A stretch of DNA of 8,866 bases from Gammaproteobacteria bacterium (GTDB lineage Bacteria; Pseudomonadota; Gammaproteobacteria; Steroidobacterales; JABDKV01). Below, piece by piece: positions 5,707 to 8,866 of this stretch. Location of the stretch: positions 1-8,866 of the forward strand of contig JAOTXR010000057.1 of assembly GCA_029862285.1 (NCBI GenBank), written 5' to 3'. Every line of letters starts with the position of its first letter. Within the stretch, counting starts at the first letter, position 1. A program made the position numbers and the translations under genes. The notes under the pieces were generated by a model. The model was given only the letters and a program-made list of their open reading frames with translations, had not been told where the DNA came from and searched no databases.

Positions 5707-5710
5707 CATA

Positions 5711-6268
5711 ATGCGACCCATGTCTCGCTTCCGTGCACTGGCCGGCCTGCTAATCATCTTATGGATGGTGGAACTGGTCAACTTCGTGTTGGACCACCAT
5801 CTCAACGGATTTGGCCTGGTGCCGCGACAGCTGAGCGGATTGCCGGGAATTGCCCTCGCGCCCCTGCTCCACGGCAGTTTTGCCCACTTGATCTCCAACA
5901 GCGGGGGGCTGCTGGCCCTTGGCGGGCTGATCGCAATCCGCGGTGAGCGGCACTTTGTCTCAACCACGGTGGCGATTGTAGTCGTCGCCGGCGGGCTACT
6001 CTGGTTGTTCGGACGCACGGCTCTGCATGTTGGCGCCAGCGGCCTGGTATTTGGCTACTTCGGGCTATTACTCGGCCGGGCCTGGTTCCAACGAACAGCG
6101 GATGCCCTGCTCATCGCGGCGATAGTGATTGCGGTCTATGGCAGCTTGTTGTGGGGCATTTTACCGTTACAGCAGTTCGTCTCGTGGGACGGCCATCTTG
6201 CGGGTCTGCTGGCCGGTCTGGCGGTCGCCCGATGGCGCGCCGGCGACAACCGGCCTGAATCCAAATAG
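5711..6268 (+). CDS. Rhomboid-family intramembrane serine protease
   Basis: Rhomboid proteases cut transmembrane segments within the lipid bilayer. This 185-residue protein is small, with about six hydrophobic segments (10-27, 47-63, 65-78, 84-101, 106-123 and 131-150) and a further one near 160-175. All key residues are visible: His54, His59 and Asn63 in LLHGSFAHLISN (the HxxxxHxxxN motif of TM2), Ser110 in GASG (nucleophile in TM4), and His162 in WDGHLAG (catalytic base in TM6). It should therefore be active. I keep the ATG at 5711; ATG 5720 (MSRFRALAG) is equally possible. Neither has a clear Shine-Dalgarno, so translation may be weak or start differently. Substrate is unknown. The gene is divergent from the TPR-transpeptidase pair. 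Confidence 0.9.
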   Translation: MRPMSRFRALAGLLIILWMVELVNFVLDHHLNGFGLVPRQLSGLPGIALAPLLHGSFAHLISNSGGLLALGGLIAIRGERHFVSTTVAIVVVAGGLLWLFGRTALHVGASGLVFGYFGLLLGRAWFQRTADALLIAAIVIAVYGSLLWGILPLQQFVSWDGHLAGLLAGLAVARWRAGDNRPESK

Positions 6269-6328
6269 ACACTTGCCGGACCGGTTGATTAACATGACAG
6301 CCTCAATCCTGAGCTACCGGGTATCTGT

Positions 6329-8110
6329 ATGACTGTCTACCACGCGCCAACACGCGATATGCGTTTTTGCACCGAGGAACTGGCCGATCTTGACGGCATC
6401 AGCCGCCTCCCGGGTATGGAAGCAGCCGAGGCCGATGTCGTGCAGGCTGTTCTCGAGGAAGCCGGCAGACTCGCAACCGAGGTATTGGCGCCACTGAATC
6501 CTGAAGGAGACCGAAACGGTGCCCGAATCCAGGGCGACGACGTCCATGAGACTCCCGGCTTCGCCGATGCTTACAGGCAATTTGTCGAAGGCGGCTGGAA
6601 TAGCCTGCCGTTCTCAGCCGATCATGGCGGTGGCGGCCTGCCCAGCGTGGTGTCGTTTCCTGTCGGCGAGATCTGGCAGGCGTCCAACATGGCGTTCTCC
6701 CTGTGCCCGATGCTGTCGCAGGCTGCGGTCGAGGCGCTTATCGCTCACGGCAGCGAGGCGCTGCAGAAAACATACCTTCCCAAACTAATTTCCGGTGAAT
6801 GGACCGGCACAATGGATCTCACCGAGCCACAGGCCGGTTCGGACCTCGCAGCAGTCGCCAGCAAGGCAGTGCCGCAAGATGACCACTACCTGATAACGGG
6901 CCAGAAGATCTTCATCACCTGGGGCGACCACCAGATGACGGACAACATTATCCATATGGTGCTCGCCCGGCTACCAGACGCGCCCACGGGAGTGAAGGGA
7001 ATTTCTCTTTTCCTCGTGCCCAAGTACCTGGTCGATGATAGTGGCAACACAGGCCCGCGTAATGACATGCGGCCGGTATCCATCGAACACAAGATCGGCA
7101 TCCATGGCAGCCCGACCTGTGTGATCAGTCTTGGCGATAATGGTGGTGCAATCGGTTACCTGGTTGGCGAGAAGCATAACGGGTTGGCCTGCATGTTCAC
7201 CATGATGAATCTGGCGCGTTTGCACGTCGGTATCGAAGGCGTTGGTATTGCCGATCGCGCGTATCAGCGTGCTGCCCGATACGCCAAAGAACGTGTTCAG
7301 GGCAATGCCGCGGGCAGCAACGAGCGCGTCACTATCATTCACCACCCGGATGTACGTCGCATGCTGATGACAATGAAGTCCACGGTTGAAGGCATGCGTG
7401 CATTGTGCACAGTGGCCGGTAGCGCGATGGATTTTGCAACGTACAGCACCGATGCCGATGAAAAAGCGCGTAACAAAGCCCGCCTGGATTTATTGGTGCC
7501 CGCCGTCAAGGGCTGGTGCACCGAAGAAGCCCAGCAAGTCGTGTCGCTTGGCGTACAGATACATGGCGGAATGGGCTATGTTGAAGAAACCGGCGCCGCG
7601 CAGCATTTTCGTGACGCCCGTATTGCGACTATCTACGAAGGTACTACCGGTATTCAGGCTCAGGATCTGGTCGGCAGGAAGATCCTGCGTGATGAGGGCC
7701 GGGCCATGGATGTCCTGATCGCCGATATCCGCAAGACGGTACAGGAGCTTTCCGAGGTCGACGAGTTTGGTGACATCGAGCGCAATCTGCACCTGGCAGT
7801 CGATGCGCTGGAGTCGGCAACCGCATTCCTGATTGAAAACCAGCGTGAAGATCCGCACACCGCTGGCGCAGTGTCTTACTACCTGCTGATGTTGACCGGC
7901 GTGACGGCGGCAGGCTGGCAGATGGGCCGTTCCGCGCTTATTGCCCGGAATAAACTCGAAAATAATGCAGAGGGCGCGAGTTTTTTCCAAGCCAAGATAG
8001 TGACGTCGAAGTTCTTCTGCGAACATCTGCTGTCACGTGCCCGCGCCTACGGTGATGCGATCGCTGCCGGCAGCGCTAATGTGATGGCACTCGACGAGAC
8101 TCAGTTTTAG
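6329..8110 (+). CDS. Acyl-CoA dehydrogenase, long FadE1/FadE2/DmdC-type
   Basis: This FAD enzyme (593 residues) catalyses alpha,beta-dehydrogenation of acyl-CoA thioesters, passing electrons to ETF. The N-terminal helical domain (about 35-160) contains GGGLP. The middle beta domain (160-285) carries the flavin/substrate motif MDLTEPQAGSD (162-172) and KIFITWGDH (193-201). The C-terminal helical domain (about 290-465) carries QIHGGMGYVEE and IYEGTTGIQ, where Glu437 is the expected catalytic base. A further C-terminal domain (about 470-590) is the extension found in proteins of about 600 residues such as Pseudomonas FadE1/FadE2 and 3-methylmercaptopropionyl-CoA dehydrogenase DmdC. Sequence alone does not separate fatty acyl-CoA from methylmercaptopropionyl-CoA as substrate; no other dmd gene is nearby. 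The start MTVYHAP..RDM fits the family, but its ribosome binding site is poor. It begins 60 bp after the rhomboid gene and may share its transcript. Confidence 0.95.
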   Translation: MTVYHAPTRDMRFCTEELADLDGISRLPGMEAAEADVVQAVLEEAGRLATEVLAPLNPEGDRNGARIQGDDVHETPGFADAYRQFVEGGWNSLPFSADHGGGGLPSVVSFPVGEIWQASNMAFSLCPMLSQAAVEALIAHGSEALQKTYLPKLISGEWTGTMDLTEPQAGSDLAAVASKAVPQDDHYLITGQKIFITWGDHQMTDNIIHMVLARLPDAPTGVKGISLFLVPKYLVDDSGNTGPRNDMRPVSIEHKIGIHGSPTCVISLGDNGGAIGYLVGEKHNGLACMFTMMNLARLHVGIEGVGIADRAYQRAARYAKERVQGNAAGSNERVTIIHHPDVRRMLMTMKSTVEGMRALCTVAGSAMDFATYSTDADEKARNKARLDLLVPAVKGWCTEEAQQVVSLGVQIHGGMGYVEETGAAQHFRDARIATIYEGTTGIQAQDLVGRKILRDEGRAMDVLIADIRKTVQELSEVDEFGDIERNLHLAVDALESATAFLIENQREDPHTAGAVSYYLLMLTGVTAAGWQMGRSALIARNKLENNAEGASFFQAKIVTSKFFCEHLLSRARAYGDAIAAGSANVMALDETQF

Positions 8111-8163
8111 GGCAAGAGATGATCAAGAAGGAAGCCTGAGCCCAACCGACACTCCGTAAGGGC

Positions 8164-8169
8164 TATACT
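8164..8169 (+). promoter_or_regulatory. Candidate -10 element of the SDR gene
   Basis: TATACT (8164-8169) matches the sigma-70 -10 consensus at five of six positions and lies 26 bp before the SDR start codon, giving a leader of about 20 nt. No good -35 hexamer is visible at 16-18 bp spacing, so an activator may be needed, or the box may be chance. Confidence 0.35.
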
Positions 8170-8195
8170 TTGCAAAAGAGTGACAAGGACGATAT

Positions 8196-8866
8196 ATGCG
8201 AGAGCACGTTGTCATAACCGGCGCTAATCGGGGAATCGGGCTGAGACTGGCCAGCAGTTATCTCAAAGACGGTCATCGCGTCTTTGCCGGTTGCCGAAAA
8301 CCTGAAACCGCATCAGATCTTGCACGTCTGGCACAAGACTCAGATGGCAGACTCAGCATTCATCCGCTCGACGTATCTGACGAAACTCAACGTACGGCGT
8401 TTGTAGAGAGTCTCGCCGGTACGCCAGTCGATGTATTGATTAACAATGCTGGCGTCTATCCGCATAAGGGCCTCACTTTTGGGCAACTGGACGAACGCTC
8501 CTGGCTACACAGTCTGCACGTCAATACCGTCGCACCGATGATGATGGCCCAATCCCTGCTGAGCAACATCGCCGATAGCCGCCGCAAGCTGATTGCATCG
8601 GTCACCAGCAAGATGGGCAGCCTTGCCGACAATACCTCGGGTGGTTCCTATGCCTATCGTGCGTCAAAAACCGCGTTGAATATGGCTATGAAATCGCTGG
8701 CTATTGATCTGCGAGACCGAGGCATCAGCGTTATTTTGCTACATCCGGGGTGGGTACAAACTGATATGGGCGGTCCGAGCGGTCTTATATCGACCGATGA
8801 ATCTGTATCCCAACTGCGTGCGGTTCTGGATGCGGCGGGGCCCGAGCAAAGCGGCAGCTTCTTCGA
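8196..8866 (+). CDS. Short-chain dehydrogenase/reductase, C-factor-like (3' end cut by window edge)
   Basis: Classical SDR oxidoreductases use NAD(P)H to reduce or oxidise carbonyl or hydroxyl groups. The frame is open from the ATG at 8196 to the last base (223 codons read, no stop), so the gene is truncated, probably by a few residues only. AAGGA (8185-8189) lies six bases before the ATG. Motifs in order: TGANRGIG (8-15) for cofactor binding, Asp59 in PLDV, NNAG (83-86), Asn110 in the VN motif, Ser138 as the likely catalytic serine, YRASK (Tyr154, Lys158), and HPGWVQTDMGG (183-193). TGxNRGIGL with HPGWVxTDMGG is typical of the C-factor (CsgA-like) subgroup. The substrate is unknown. A separate promoter is possible. 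Confidence 0.93.
   Translation, partial: MREHVVITGANRGIGLRLASSYLKDGHRVFAGCRKPETASDLARLAQDSDGRLSIHPLDVSDETQRTAFVESLAGTPVDVLINNAGVYPHKGLTFGQLDERSWLHSLHVNTVAPMMMAQSLLSNIADSRRKLIASVTSKMGSLADNTSGGSYAYRASKTALNMAMKSLAIDLRDRGISVILLHPGWVQTDMGGPSGLISTDESVSQLRAVLDAAGPEQSGSFF

Noticed and set aside
6294..6332. 12-codon leader ORF whose TGA overlaps the acyl-CoA dehydrogenase ATG
   Set aside because: No Shine-Dalgarno before its ATG and no attenuator-like structure. The ATGA overlap is probably coincidental.
8119..8139. Six-codon ORF (MIKKEA) between the acyl-CoA dehydrogenase and the SDR gene
   Set aside because: Too short and unstructured to be told from chance.
8139..8164. AGCCC/GGGCT inverted repeat as terminator or operator before the SDR gene
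   Set aside because: A five-base stem with a 16-nt loop and no T run is expected by chance at this GC content.

Overview
The window looks like a chromosomal segment of a gammaproteobacterium. The order polA - engB (divergent) - cytochrome c4 - dsbA is the arrangement known from Pseudomonas and relatives, and the DNA polymerase I fragment reads like gammaproteobacterial PolA. The moderate-to-high GC and the lack of close matches I recognise suggest an uncultured or little-studied lineage. That is an inference; genus and family cannot be fixed from this window. Both ends cut through genes (polA on the left, a short-chain dehydrogenase on the right).

Layout. Bases 1-579 hold the 3' end of polA (+). 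Bases 580-941 have no protein gene, but 752-910 contain a well-formed small-RNA gene: an extracytoplasmic sigma-E type promoter (GGAACTT-N16-TCAAA), four consecutive hairpins and a strong intrinsic terminator. engB lies on the minus strand (942-1535). Divergently from it run a dihaem cytochrome c4 (1661-2263) and a DsbA-type thiol oxidoreductase with a lipoprotein-like N-terminus and a long Pro/Ala linker (2353-3168). A minus-strand pair converges on dsbA: a periplasmic TPR protein (5604-4525) and, directly abutting it, an L,D-transpeptidase-family protein (4524-3217). Both end in the same kind of NTF2-like domain. On the plus strand follow a rhomboid intramembrane protease (5711-6268), a long acyl-CoA dehydrogenase of the FadE1/FadE2/DmdC type (6329-8110) and the SDR oxidoreductase (8196 to the edge).

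The most interesting element is the small RNA. It occupies the polA-engB interval that holds Spot 42 (spf) in Escherichia coli and the sigma-22/AlgU-dependent ErsA in Pseudomonas aeruginosa. The structure here is distinctive: three of the four hairpins expose C-rich loops (ACCUCCC, UACCCC, UUCCCCU), and the linkers before the last two are the same heptamer, CAAGCTG, 30 nt apart. C-rich loops of this kind can pair with Shine-Dalgarno sequences, as described for sRNAs such as Xanthomonas sX13. The dsbA-like gene also has a sigma-E-like promoter with the same 16-nt spacer, so the sRNA and the envelope thiol oxidoreductase may belong to one envelope-stress regulon.

The theme from polA to the rhomboid gene is the cell envelope: disulfide formation, periplasmic electron transfer, peptidoglycan-linked transpeptidase chemistry, membrane proteolysis and a probable envelope-stress sRNA. 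The acyl-CoA dehydrogenase and the SDR look like separate metabolic genes.
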